Shown here piece by piece: positions 1 through 10,256 of a DNA stretch of 64,000 bases. This DNA is from Magicicada septendecula. Taxonomy: Eukaryota > Arthropoda > Insecta > Hemiptera > Cicadidae. A model generated the notes under the pieces. It saw only the letters and a list, made by a program, of their open reading frames with translations, ran no database searches and was not told the origin of the DNA. A program made the position numbers and the translations under genes. Within the stretch, counting starts at the first letter, position 1. Every line of letters starts with the position of its first letter. Location of the stretch: the NCBI GenBank assembly GCA_034769895.1, contig CM068369.1, positions 144,915,574-144,979,573 on the forward strand, given 5' to 3'.

Positions 1-342
1 TTGTTTCAAAACCAATTTCGCCAACTTTGAGATATGTGTGTTTCATGTTCTAAGCCGGAGCAATTTGTTATTAAATCATTTATAATCCTTTTATCATATT
101 AGTTAATGACCAATTTTGCATTAAAATCACAGTACAGAGTATTACCATCGTTTTATTTCATAGGACGTTGTATAATATATGTGTGTTAGCAAATTTTAAT
201 AAGTAACCAACTAGCGCTACTCACGAGTGGACAATACGACAACCTGTACAGCGGCAGGAATCGTTCGAACGCTCCAGCCGTCAACGCTGACAACACTTAT
301 TTAATTTGTAATTTAACAAATTTAATTGTTTTAATATAAACA
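1..342 (+). mobile_element. Element A, LTR 1 (3' part only)
   Basis: This is the last 342 bp of a long terminal repeat cut by the window edge. It appears identical to 6431-6772 and differs by two bases from 12861-13202. The LTR ends in AACA, three bases before a TGGCGCC primer-binding site. Confidence 0.85.
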
Positions 343-345
343 ATT

Positions 346-372
346 TGGCGCCACCCGGGATTCGCAACCCCT
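346..372 (+). other. Element A primer-binding site (copy 1)
   Basis: TGGCGCCACCCGGGATTCG followed by CAACC is complementary to a tRNA 3' end: CCA tail, acceptor stem, and a T-arm that would read GAATCCCGGG. One extra C sits in the T-loop complement. It lies three bases after the LTR end, as expected for a minus-strand primer site, and is repeated at 6776 and 13206. It is a primer site, not a tRNA gene. Confidence 0.75.
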
Positions 373-596
373 ATGAATAAACAGGTAGGTTGTACTGATA
401 ATTTAGACCACGCTACAGACATCAGTAGTGACAACCATTATTGTAACGACCGGTGTGAGGCGAACACACCACATTAACACTTATACACATAAGAAACAAG
501 TGTAAACATTTTACAGAGACGCACCAGCCGTAGTTGTTAATCGTTACAGATTGGTGACCAACAACGTGAGGCTAGAAAGGATAACTAGCGGCGGTT

Positions 597-2189
597 ATGA
601 ATAGACATAGTATGGTTACAAGGCTCAAAAGTAAGGAAGCATCAAACCAAGAAGAAAACCAAGAAGAAATGGAAGAAGTTGACGAAATAGAAGTTGAGGA
701 AATGATTGGAGAATTGTTTGAAGAGAATCCACAGGAGGACCAACTGGAAAATCCAAATCCACCTGAACCAGAAATGGAAGCAGAAGTAATAGTAAACAAC
801 CAACCAGTCAAACCAACCGAAGAGACGAAATGGGATAGCATGATGAGAATGATGATGGAGCAATTCGGACAAGCAAGGGAACAATTCGGACAAATTAATG
901 ATAACTTCGCGAAAATGAATGAAGCTTCAAAAACAACAAATGAAAAAATAGAATCATTGCAAGTAGAAAGAAGACAAGACAAAGAAGAATTGAATAAGAA
1001 ATTAGAATCATTGCAAGAGGGAAGGAAAGAAGACAGGGAATTCTGGAATAAAAAACTGGACCAAAACAGTGAAGAATTGAAGAAGCAAATGAAGGAGAGC
1101 ATAGAATTTCTGAATAAAAAAATGGAGAGCAACCATGAAACCCTGAAGAGAAGTCAGGAGACATTGGAAAAGAAGAGCGAAGAGCTGAAGGAACAGATCA
1201 AGAAGAATCTGGAAATAGTAAATAAAAAGATTGAAAGTAGTAATGATACTCTCCAACGGAAATTGAAAGAAGATGGTGAGAAGAACAGAGAAGAGTTAAG
1301 ATTCATGCTAGTAGAGTTTCGTGAAGAAGTCAAACGGACAAAAACAGGGATGAATAAGAGATGGGAAGAAACAAGTTACCCAGTAAATTACCTTCAAGAA
1401 ACTTTAGATAGTGATTTCAAACAATTGAATGAAACACTAGACAGCACTTCTGGAAGTATCAAAGAAACGTTGAATGAGAACAGGGAACCGGGGAATCAGA
1501 AAATAACACAGAAGGAGATGGAAATTTTAGAAGAAACAAGTATATTGTTTTCTGAACATACAGATAACAATGACACCAAGAAAATTAAGCACATAAAAAC
1601 CAACAGTAGAAGAGTAAAGAAGAATCGAATCATTAAGAAGATTAAGAAAACAGAGGAAATGAGAAAGGTATATAAAAGGAAACTCATCAAAACACGAGAA
1701 GAAGTGGAGATGATGAAGAACGGACTCATCGATGTGTTTAATTTGCCCCTTACCTACCAAAGCAAATTAATAAAGTATAAAGATTGTAGGAGGACTCTGA
1801 GGGAAATTATAAAAGGAATTCACAACCAACCAGTGGATGAAAATTTCAGCAAATCTATGCTTAGATGGAAGATGCCAGAAATAGAAATGACTGACAACAA
1901 AACAGAGTATAACAAATCAAGAAGGTCAATAAAACACTGGAGCACACCAGAAATGGAAATACCGAATAAAAAAGCAAAAATAACATTAATGAGAGAGGCA
2001 CAATTAACTTCTCTGATTAATCAACAGAACGATCAAATGATTGATGTAGACATTAATACTACGGGACACATGGTAGTAGAGGAATTGTGGTACGAGACCG
2101 AAGAAACCTACATCACAAGGAAGAAAATAGTTCTACACGCCAAGGTTATCCGAACCACAAGTGCAGAAGAACTGATGGACTATGGGTAA
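597..2189 (+). CDS. Element A Gag-like coiled-coil protein, 530 aa (copy 1)
   Basis: This is the only long ORF of element A, starting 251 bp after the primer-binding site. About 70 acidic N-terminal residues precede a long heptad-type coiled coil (roughly residues 85-300, rich in E, K, N and Q). A Lys/Arg-rich stretch follows at about 325-372, then a C-terminal domain of about 160 residues that I do not recognise, containing two similar segments (KMPEIEM and STPEMEI). The acidic-plus-coil start matches the layout of the Gags of B and E, so a structural role is inferred. The capsid signature seen in those Gags (KYWSE, YFLGKV, PEECLV) is absent, as is any CCHC knuckle. The ORF is intact and the same in both copies, unlike the stop-ridden E genes. 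Confidence 0.7.
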   Translation: MNRHSMVTRLKSKEASNQEENQEEMEEVDEIEVEEMIGELFEENPQEDQLENPNPPEPEMEAEVIVNNQPVKPTEETKWDSMMRMMMEQFGQAREQFGQINDNFAKMNEASKTTNEKIESLQVERRQDKEELNKKLESLQEGRKEDREFWNKKLDQNSEELKKQMKESIEFLNKKMESNHETLKRSQETLEKKSEELKEQIKKNLEIVNKKIESSNDTLQRKLKEDGEKNREELRFMLVEFREEVKRTKTGMNKRWEETSYPVNYLQETLDSDFKQLNETLDSTSGSIKETLNENREPGNQKITQKEMEILEETSILFSEHTDNNDTKKIKHIKTNSRRVKKNRIIKKIKKTEEMRKVYKRKLIKTREEVEMMKNGLIDVFNLPLTYQSKLIKYKDCRRTLREIIKGIHNQPVDENFSKSMLRWKMPEIEMTDNKTEYNKSRRSIKHWSTPEMEIPNKKAKITLMREAQLTSLINQQNDQMIDVDINTTGHMVVEELWYETEETYITRKKIVLHAKVIRTTSAEELMDYG

Positions 2190-2556
2190 ACTAAGCGAAG
2201 ATACCATACACCAAGAAAAGGGACTGATCTTCGAATTACTGACCAGGCAACCCAATAGAATAGAAAGAAGTATTAAAGTTAAATTAGACCAATAAAAATC
2301 ACCAAGACAAGAAATGACGATGACCAAGACGAATTAAATGAGAAAAATTAAACCATAATAAATAAATTTAAAAAATCATCCAGAATAAATGTTAACCATC
2401 TGACATTTGAAGGAGTAGAGGGGAAGATCAACAAAGAGTGAAATATACAAGAGAGGCAATAACAAGGAAAGAAAAGGAGAGTCAACTTACAAAAGTATAA
2501 ATAACAAGGTCCAGTGTATAGTAATATGAATAGAGTAATATGTATAACCCCATATA

Positions 2557-2679
2557 GGGCCATACGTTATCACAAAAGATAATGGTAATAATACTTACCA
2601 GATAAGCAATGTAAATACAAGAAAAATAAAGGGAGTTTATAACCAAACTTCAATAAAAAAGTTTTATGAAGAAGAATAA
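2557..2679 (+). pseudogene. Element A relic of integrase C-terminus (copy 1)
   Basis: An open stretch of 40 codons plus stop (begins GPYVIT, ends KKFYEEE) aligns over its length with the last residues of E's pol, which reads GPYLIGKDN, then KIKGTYNQSSLKKYYE, at about 51073-51204. Both end just upstream of the 3' noncoding region. A therefore descends from a pol-bearing element by internal deletion that removed protease, RT, RNase H and most of integrase. No start codon or upstream frame is present, so it is unlikely to be translated. Confidence 0.7.
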
Positions 2680-2724
2680 AATAACTAGAAATGAAATAAA
2701 TATATTTCAAAATTCCAAAAGATT

Positions 2725-3030
2725 GTAAGAGCAACTTACTCCATTATTTAGATGATATATGCGGAATAAAAAGAATTAAAATAAATGAATAAAAATATAA
2801 AAACAAAGGAATAAGTTACACAAATTCCTTTCAATTTAAATCAACTTACAGTCTAATAAAAGGTTGATATATGAAGTATGAAATACAAAAGTGAGATAAT
2901 AAGGAATAAGTTACACAAATTCCTATATATAAAAAAGTAAGAATCACAAACTTACGATACTAATTAAACAAAAAGTAACTAAAAAGGAATAAGCTACAAA
3001 CATTCCTTTAAAGTAAGAGAACTAACTTAC
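2725..3030 (+). repeat. Element A cluster of short hairpins after the coding region
   Basis: Three GTAAG-(5-9 nt)-CTTAC inverted repeats lie at 2725-2739, 2937-2955 and 3013-3030. They alternate with three GGAAT...ATTCC hairpins at 2808-2828, 2903-2923 and 2986-3006. The first starts 46 nt after the pol-relic stop. The same GTAAG/CTTAC device occurs at the same relative place in elements E and B. Function is unknown; RNA packaging, 3'-end or protein-binding sites are possible. Confidence 0.55.
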
Positions 3031-3810
3031 AAAAAATTATCAAAAATGATACTTAATACAAAATAAAATAAACAAAAATAAGATCAAGCTAAAATTGCTG
3101 AGATAAATACCTGAAATTATAATGAATCAAATGTACTCAAAGAAAAAAAAAATCTGAACTGGTACATGGAAAAAGAGAATTTATGTATAAAACAAATATA
3201 CAAGCTATGGCTAAAGCAGGATATTGCTAAATAACCAAGAAAAGAATAAAAATGTCTAAGATAATTAAAATGATCACAAAGAGAATTGAAAACAAAATAA
3301 TGAAAACTTAGATATGATGAAATTAACATATGAATAAATAAAAAACAATCGACTGTATGAGCAAATGATAGTATATAGCTAAGGTATAGCGGAAGGAAGA
3401 ATGAGTAAAAGGCCAAAGTGATCTAAAAACAAACCACAAGGTGGACAATCCCAAAGTATATTATTATTATTATTAATTTAAGTCACAAGTTGACAAAAAA
3501 GATATTTAAGATTGACTGTTGATAAGTCCAGCAATCAAAATAAACTGAGCAGAGATGATGTTCCTCTGGTCTCAGAAAAAATGAGTAGTAATGGGAGAAA
3601 CCAGCTACTAAAAGTTAGGGAAAAAATGTGTATAAGGAAGAATGCACCAAGGGAAATATAAATAAAAACAGATCCAAATAAAAAGGAATGAATTAAGTAA
3701 GAAGAGATATAAAGAATGGAGAAACAAACCAGAAAGAAAAGGAAAAAGATTATATACAACTGATAATTTCATAAAAAATTATGCTAGTGTTTTCTTAAAA
3801 TGATCAATTT
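3031..3810 (+). other. Element A 3' noncoding region (copy 1)
   Basis: About 0.8 kb of very A-rich sequence without credible coding potential lies between the hairpin cluster and the polypurine tract. It contains a short TTA microsatellite near 3461-3477. The long reverse-strand frames here are Phe/Leu/Ser-rich by-products of the A-rich plus strand. Confidence 0.5.
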
Positions 3811-3826
3811 TAGAGGAGAGGCATTA
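3811..3826 (+). other. Element A polypurine tract (copy 1)
   Basis: TAGAGGAGAGGCATTA directly precedes the LTR start TGTTACAAC. A purine run abutting the 3' LTR is the expected plus-strand primer. Element E has the related GGTGGCGATGCATTA before its LTR. Confidence 0.65.
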
Positions 3827-6772
3827 TGTTACAACACAAATAAGCCACCCCAGTACCAGGGATAAAAAAGATAATTATAAATGTAAAAATATATCATATC
3901 AAATAAAATGTTTAAAAATAAATAAAATTTAAAAACTATGACACGACGAACGACGACATTACCCAACCCAAGTGATTGACTCAACAACAGAAAACAAAAG
4001 AAGAAGGGAACCACGAAACAAACACAAAGAAAAAAGTGATTGACCCAACAACAGAAAACAAAGAGGAAGGGAACCACGAAACATACACAAAGAAAAAGGT
4101 GATTAACCAAACAAATACGAACTAACAAAAGAAGGTAACAAACCAGAAATAAAGACAATTAAAGGAAGTGAATGGATTCCTACAACTAATTGAAATTAAA
4201 CCAGACGAGAAGAGGAGAACCGAATCAAAATGAAGACAACTGAAGATGAAGAAGATGAAGAAGAAGAAGGAAGAGGCGACAAAGTGAAGCTAAGAAATAA
4301 CAAACACCACATATGAAAGGGAGAAATGGTATACTCAAAGATAGAATACTGTAAATAAACCCCAAGTATTTATCCACTAATGAAAACAAATATTATTGTA
4401 GTAAATGAAATAATTTATATACCTGTTTTAAACAAAAGACAATTAAAAAGTAACTTAGTGAAGAAAAGTACACTAACCCAATTAGTAAAATTAGATTTAA
4501 TGAAATGTAAATAACTAAATGTCATTAATGATAAGTATTATGTTATAAGGAAATAGTGAGAAATAAAAGAGAAATAAGTATAGGGATTACCCACTAAGTA
4601 ACACTTAATATAAACAGTGAATAAAGTGCAATAGTGAAAGTGTAAATACCCCAAAATAGTGAGTGTATCAGTGATAAACCTCAGTTAGTTAAAGGTGAAA
4701 GTGATACGTGGAAAAAGATATTATCAGTAATAAAAATGTATTAATAGATAAGAAAACACTTAATAAATCATTGATAAACCAATCAATGATGTAAGTGAGC
4801 TTATGAACAATCATATAATTAAGAATAATTAAAAATAGTATTTAAAATAGAGATAAGTAAAGGATGTAGTATTATTCAGGGAGAAAGCCCATGTAAAAAC
4901 AGTTTGTGTTAACATGGAATTGAGGAAGGTAGTAGTAATAAAATAAGAATTTGCATTAAAATTAAGTATACAATTAATAAAACACCCCATATTAGAAGGG
5001 AAAATAAATTTAATGAGTTTGAAAGAAGTGATGCTGTTTCTTACTCAAAGTAATAGCAAAAGAATGAAATGAATGTTAAACCAACAGTAACTAATAACTT
5101 ATAAAGAATTGTTTGTTTTAATGTTATGAATAGGATATGGCTGAAAGAGACTTGCAGTCCATAAGCCTAATTGTTATATTTTAAAGATGTATAATGAAAA
5201 CTATATTGACATAAAATCAGAACACAAACAGAATCAAAACGGAACAAAAACAATTATAATAATAAAGTGAAGCCCATCAGGCTGAATTAAAATGTAATTT
5301 AAAAGAAATAAGTAAAATACCATCATGGCTACTTTTGGCTATGAAAACGTCTAACTGTCAGACACACACAAATGTCAATTGTAACAAATTCACAAGGAAA
5401 TTTACTAATCTAAGACCAGTATATAGCCAGTAATTATGTATCAATCATTTTAAAAGATAAATGTTATTATAAAAGTTTAATTTAAAAGAGATATGTAATT
5501 TATCAGATGTCACAATAATTAGACTAAAGTTAATGTATAATAGAATATGACCTTATGAGGTATCATTTTAAACTTTGAAAGGAAATAATGACAATAGTGA
5601 TATTATTTATTACCCCAAAAGGAAGATAGAGGAATCAAATCATTCAGAAAATATATAATAAATCTGAATAAAAAATTCAAATATCTTAACAATGCTTTTG
5701 AAAGAGGCCTTAACCAATCAAAGGGTTTCTGTTACCATAGAAACAGGCCGTTGAATACTAATTTTCCATTAAATTTATTAGACTTGAAAAAATGACGCAT
5801 GGGTAAGCGGTACGCAAGATTGTGATGACTAAAATTTTACATTAAAAAGTTCAAAAGACGTTCAGAAATCGACTACAAGAACCAATGACGAGTAGATGCA
5901 GAACTTCTAATATTAAACGATGTCCTGGAACCAAATAAAAGAAATTAAATAGCAGAAAGTCCCAAGACGAGATAGAAGAAGATGCCCGAAGCCTAACCCA
6001 GCCCAAAATTGTAGAATTTCCATCACCCCAGACGACAACATATCACCACTGTCTGAACTGATAAGTATCAACTAAATTCCTTTATCCCAGAAACCAAATT
6101 ACTTTAAATATTTCTTAAGTCAATCAAAATTTCTCACTATTAAACAAAATTAATTTTCTTTCAAAGGTTTAAAGCATAATCAACTTATGTAAAACAATTG
6201 TTAATTAAAATATAACCTCGCATTAGTGTGCGAACTTTGTAACAAATAATACGACACTACCGAACAATTTGTAAATACACTTTATACTCTTTAAGTACGT
6301 ATAAGGTATGGTAGTGTACGTTTTTAATGTAACCAGCTTTTATGTTTTATTTTATAATCCAAAGAACCCCAGATTTTGAACAGATTAATATACTGTATGT
6401 AAACAGAGGCCAGGACAGCATCAAAATAATTTGTTTCAAAACCAATTTCGCCAACTTTGAGATATGTGTGTTTCATGTTCTAAGCCGGAGCAATTTGTTA
6501 TTAAATCATTTATAATCCTTTTATCATATTAGTTAATGACCAATTTTGCATTAAAATCACAGTACAGAGTATTACCATCGTTTTATTTCATAGGACGTTG
6601 TATAATATATGTGTGTTAGCAAATTTTAATAAGTAACCAACTAGCGCTACTCACGAGTGGACAATACGACAACCTGTACAGCGGCAGGAATCGTTCGAAC
6701 GCTCCAGCCGTCAACGCTGACAACACTTATTTAATTTGTAATTTAACAAATTTAATTGTTTTAATATAAACA
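3827..6772 (+). mobile_element. Element A, LTR 2 (full, 2946 bp)
   Basis: The LTR starts TGTTACAAC and ends ATAAACA, and is followed by ATT and the TGGCGCC primer site. It serves as 3' LTR of copy 1 and 5' LTR of copy 2, since there is only one LTR between the two internal regions. It is about 0.4% diverged from LTR 3 (10257-13202). At nearly 3 kb it is far longer than the usual few hundred bp for gypsy elements, and it encodes no recognisable protein. Confidence 0.8.
3970..4108 (+). repeat. 67-bp tandem repeat inside element A LTR
   Basis: Two and a bit imperfect units beginning AGTGATTGA(C/T)YCAACAAC and running through GGGAACCACGAAACA are arranged head to tail. The array recurs in LTR 3 at 10400-10538. 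A short GAA/GATGAA microsatellite follows at about 4246-4276. Confidence 0.6.
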
Positions 6773-6775
6773 ATT

Positions 6776-6802
6776 TGGCGCCACCCGGGATTCGCAACCC
6801 CT
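6776..6802 (+). other. Element A primer-binding site (copy 2)
   Basis: Same as 346-372, offset by 6430 bp; no difference seen. Confidence 0.75.
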
Positions 6803-7026
6803 ATGAATAAACAGGTAGGTTGTACTGATAATTTAGACCACGCTACAGACATCAGTAGTGACAACCATTATTGTAACGACCGGTGTGAGGCGAACACACC
6901 ACATTAACACTTATACACATAAGAAACAAGTGTAAACATTTTACAGAGACGCACCAGCCGTAGTTGTTAATCGTTACAGATTGGTGACCAACAACGTGAG
7001 GCTAGAAAGGATAACTAGCGGCGGTT

Positions 7027-8619
7027 ATGAATAGACATAGTATGGTTACAAGGCTCAAAAGTAAGGAAGCATCAAACCAAGAAGAAAACCAAGAAGAAAT
7101 GGAAGAAGTTGACGAAATAGAAGTTGAGGAAATGATTGGAGAATTGTTTGAAGAGAATCCACAGGAGGACCAACTGGAAAATCCAAATCCACCTGAACCA
7201 GAAATGGAAGCAGAAGTAATAGTAAACAACCAACCAGTCAAACCAACCGAAGAGACGAAATGGGATAGCATGATGAGAATGATGATGGAGCAATTCGGAC
7301 AAGCAAGGGAACAATTCGGACAAATTAATGATAACTTCGCGAAAATGAATGAAGCTTCAAAAACAACAAATGAAAAAATAGAATCATTGCAAGTAGAAAG
7401 AAGACAAGACAAAGAAGAATTGAATAAGAAATTAGAATCATTGCAAGAGGGAAGGAAAGAAGACAGGGAATTCTGGAATAAAAAACTGGACCAAAACAGT
7501 GAAGAATTGAAGAAGCAAATGAAGGAGAGCATAGAATTTCTGAATAAAAAAATGGAGAGCAACCATGAAACCCTGAAGAGAAGTCAGGAGACATTGGAAA
7601 AGAAGAGCGAAGAGCTGAAGGAACAGATCAAGAAGAATCTGGAAATAGTAAATAAAAAGATTGAAAGTAGTAATGATACTCTCCAACGGAAATTGAAAGA
7701 AGATGGTGAGAAGAACAGAGAAGAGTTAAGATTCATGCTAGTAGAGTTTCGTGAAGAAGTCAAACGGACAAAAACAGGGATGAATAAGAGATGGGAAGAA
7801 ACAAGTTACCCAGTAAATTACCTTCAAGAAACTTTAGATAGTGATTTCAAACAATTGAATGAAACACTAGACAGCACTTCTGGAAGTATCAAAGAAACGT
7901 TGAATGAGAACAGGGAACCGGGGAATCAGAAAATAACACAGAAGGAGATGGAAATTTTAGAAGAAACAAGTATATTGTTTTCTGAACATACAGATAACAA
8001 TGACACCAAGAAAATTAAGCACATAAAAACCAACAGTAGAAGAGTAAAGAAGAATCGAATCATTAAGAAGATTAAGAAAACAGAGGAAATGAGAAAGGTA
8101 TATAAAAGGAAACTCATCAAAACACGAGAAGAAGTGGAGATGATGAAGAACGGACTCATCGATGTGTTTAATTTGCCCCTTACCTACCAAAGCAAATTAA
8201 TAAAGTATAAAGATTGTAGGAGGACTCTGAGGGAAATTATAAAAGGAATTCACAACCAACCAGTGGATGAAAATTTCAGCAAATCTATGCTTAGATGGAA
8301 GATGCCAGAAATAGAAATGACTGACAACAAAACAGAGTATAACAAATCAAGAAGGTCAATAAAACACTGGAGCACACCAGAAATGGAAATACCGAATAAA
8401 AAAGCAAAAATAACATTAATGAGAGAGGCACAATTAACTTCTCTGATTAATCAACAGAACGATCAAATGATTGATGTAGACATTAATACTACGGGACACA
8501 TGGTAGTAGAGGAATTGTGGTACGAGACCGAAGAAACCTACATCACAAGGAAGAAAATAGTTCTACACGCCAAGGTTATCCGAACCACAAGTGCAGAAGA
8601 ACTGATGGACTATGGGTAA
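7027..8619 (+). CDS. Element A Gag-like coiled-coil protein, 530 aa (copy 2)
   Basis: This ORF encodes the same 530-residue protein as 597-2189. Over the 3.48-kb internal regions of copies 1 and 2 I found only one clear substitution (A at 3648 versus G at 10078), outside the ORF. The duplication is therefore very recent. Layout: acidic N-terminus, long coiled coil, basic patch, unrecognised C-terminal domain, no CCHC knuckle and no enzyme motif. Confidence 0.7.
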   Translation: MNRHSMVTRLKSKEASNQEENQEEMEEVDEIEVEEMIGELFEENPQEDQLENPNPPEPEMEAEVIVNNQPVKPTEETKWDSMMRMMMEQFGQAREQFGQINDNFAKMNEASKTTNEKIESLQVERRQDKEELNKKLESLQEGRKEDREFWNKKLDQNSEELKKQMKESIEFLNKKMESNHETLKRSQETLEKKSEELKEQIKKNLEIVNKKIESSNDTLQRKLKEDGEKNREELRFMLVEFREEVKRTKTGMNKRWEETSYPVNYLQETLDSDFKQLNETLDSTSGSIKETLNENREPGNQKITQKEMEILEETSILFSEHTDNNDTKKIKHIKTNSRRVKKNRIIKKIKKTEEMRKVYKRKLIKTREEVEMMKNGLIDVFNLPLTYQSKLIKYKDCRRTLREIIKGIHNQPVDENFSKSMLRWKMPEIEMTDNKTEYNKSRRSIKHWSTPEMEIPNKKAKITLMREAQLTSLINQQNDQMIDVDINTTGHMVVEELWYETEETYITRKKIVLHAKVIRTTSAEELMDYG

Positions 8620-8986
8620 ACTAAGCGAAGATACCATACACCAAGAAAAGGGACTGATCTTCGAATTACTGACCAGGCAACCCAATAGAATAGAAAGAAG
8701 TATTAAAGTTAAATTAGACCAATAAAAATCACCAAGACAAGAAATGACGATGACCAAGACGAATTAAATGAGAAAAATTAAACCATAATAAATAAATTTA
8801 AAAAATCATCCAGAATAAATGTTAACCATCTGACATTTGAAGGAGTAGAGGGGAAGATCAACAAAGAGTGAAATATACAAGAGAGGCAATAACAAGGAAA
8901 GAAAAGGAGAGTCAACTTACAAAAGTATAAATAACAAGGTCCAGTGTATAGTAATATGAATAGAGTAATATGTATAACCCCATATA

Positions 8987-9109
8987 GGGCCATACGTTAT
9001 CACAAAAGATAATGGTAATAATACTTACCAGATAAGCAATGTAAATACAAGAAAAATAAAGGGAGTTTATAACCAAACTTCAATAAAAAAGTTTTATGAA
9101 GAAGAATAA
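8987..9109 (+). pseudogene. Element A relic of integrase C-terminus (copy 2)
   Basis: Second copy of the 41-codon relic at 2557-2679, sharing its similarity to the C-terminus of E's integrase. Confidence 0.68.
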
Positions 9110-9154
9110 AATAACTAGAAATGAAATAAATATATTTCAAAATTCCAAAAGATT

Positions 9155-9460
9155 GTAAGAGCAACTTACTCCATTATTTAGATGATATATGCGGAATAAA
9201 AAGAATTAAAATAAATGAATAAAAATATAAAAACAAAGGAATAAGTTACACAAATTCCTTTCAATTTAAATCAACTTACAGTCTAATAAAAGGTTGATAT
9301 ATGAAGTATGAAATACAAAAGTGAGATAATAAGGAATAAGTTACACAAATTCCTATATATAAAAAAGTAAGAATCACAAACTTACGATACTAATTAAACA
9401 AAAAGTAACTAAAAAGGAATAAGCTACAAACATTCCTTTAAAGTAAGAGAACTAACTTAC
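9155..9460 (+). repeat. Element A hairpin cluster (copy 2)
   Basis: Same GTAAG/CTTAC and GGAAT/ATTCC inverted repeats as 2725-3030, shifted by 6430 bp. The remaining 9461-10240 is noncoding and A-rich. Confidence 0.5.
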
Positions 9461-10256
9461 AAAAAATTATCAAAAATGATACTTAATACAAAATAAAATA
9501 AACAAAAATAAGATCAAGCTAAAATTGCTGAGATAAATACCTGAAATTATAATGAATCAAATGTACTCAAAGAAAAAAAAAATCTGAACTGGTACATGGA
9601 AAAAGAGAATTTATGTATAAAACAAATATACAAGCTATGGCTAAAGCAGGATATTGCTAAATAACCAAGAAAAGAATAAAAATGTCTAAGATAATTAAAA
9701 TGATCACAAAGAGAATTGAAAACAAAATAATGAAAACTTAGATATGATGAAATTAACATATGAATAAATAAAAAACAATCGACTGTATGAGCAAATGATA
9801 GTATATAGCTAAGGTATAGCGGAAGGAAGAATGAGTAAAAGGCCAAAGTGATCTAAAAACAAACCACAAGGTGGACAATCCCAAAGTATATTATTATTAT
9901 TATTAATTTAAGTCACAAGTTGACAAAAAAGATATTTAAGATTGACTGTTGATAAGTCCAGCAATCAAAATAAACTGAGCAGAGATGATGTTCCTCTGGT
10001 CTCAGAAAAAATGAGTAGTAATGGGAGAAACCAGCTACTAAAAGTTAGGGAAAAAATGTGTATAAGGGAGAATGCACCAAGGGAAATATAAATAAAAACA
10101 GATCCAAATAAAAAGGAATGAATTAAGTAAGAAGAGATATAAAGAATGGAGAAACAAACCAGAAAGAAAAGGAAAAAGATTATATACAACTGATAATTTC
10201 ATAAAAAATTATGCTAGTGTTTTCTTAAAATGATCAATTTTAGAGGAGAGGCATTA

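Noticed and set aside
346..372. Sequence resembling the 3' half of a tRNA
   Set aside because: Only the complement of a tRNA 3' end is present, at an LTR border; it is a primer-binding site.
572..1132. Phe/Ser-rich reverse-strand ORFs opposite the element A gag-like ORF (and at 7002-7562)
   Set aside because: They are the antisense of a Glu/Lys-rich coiled coil, with biased composition and no signals; shadows of the plus-strand gene.
4300..6300. Possible genes inside the 2.95-kb element A LTR
   Set aside because: Stop codons in all frames at short spacing; no frame over about 60 codons of plausible composition.
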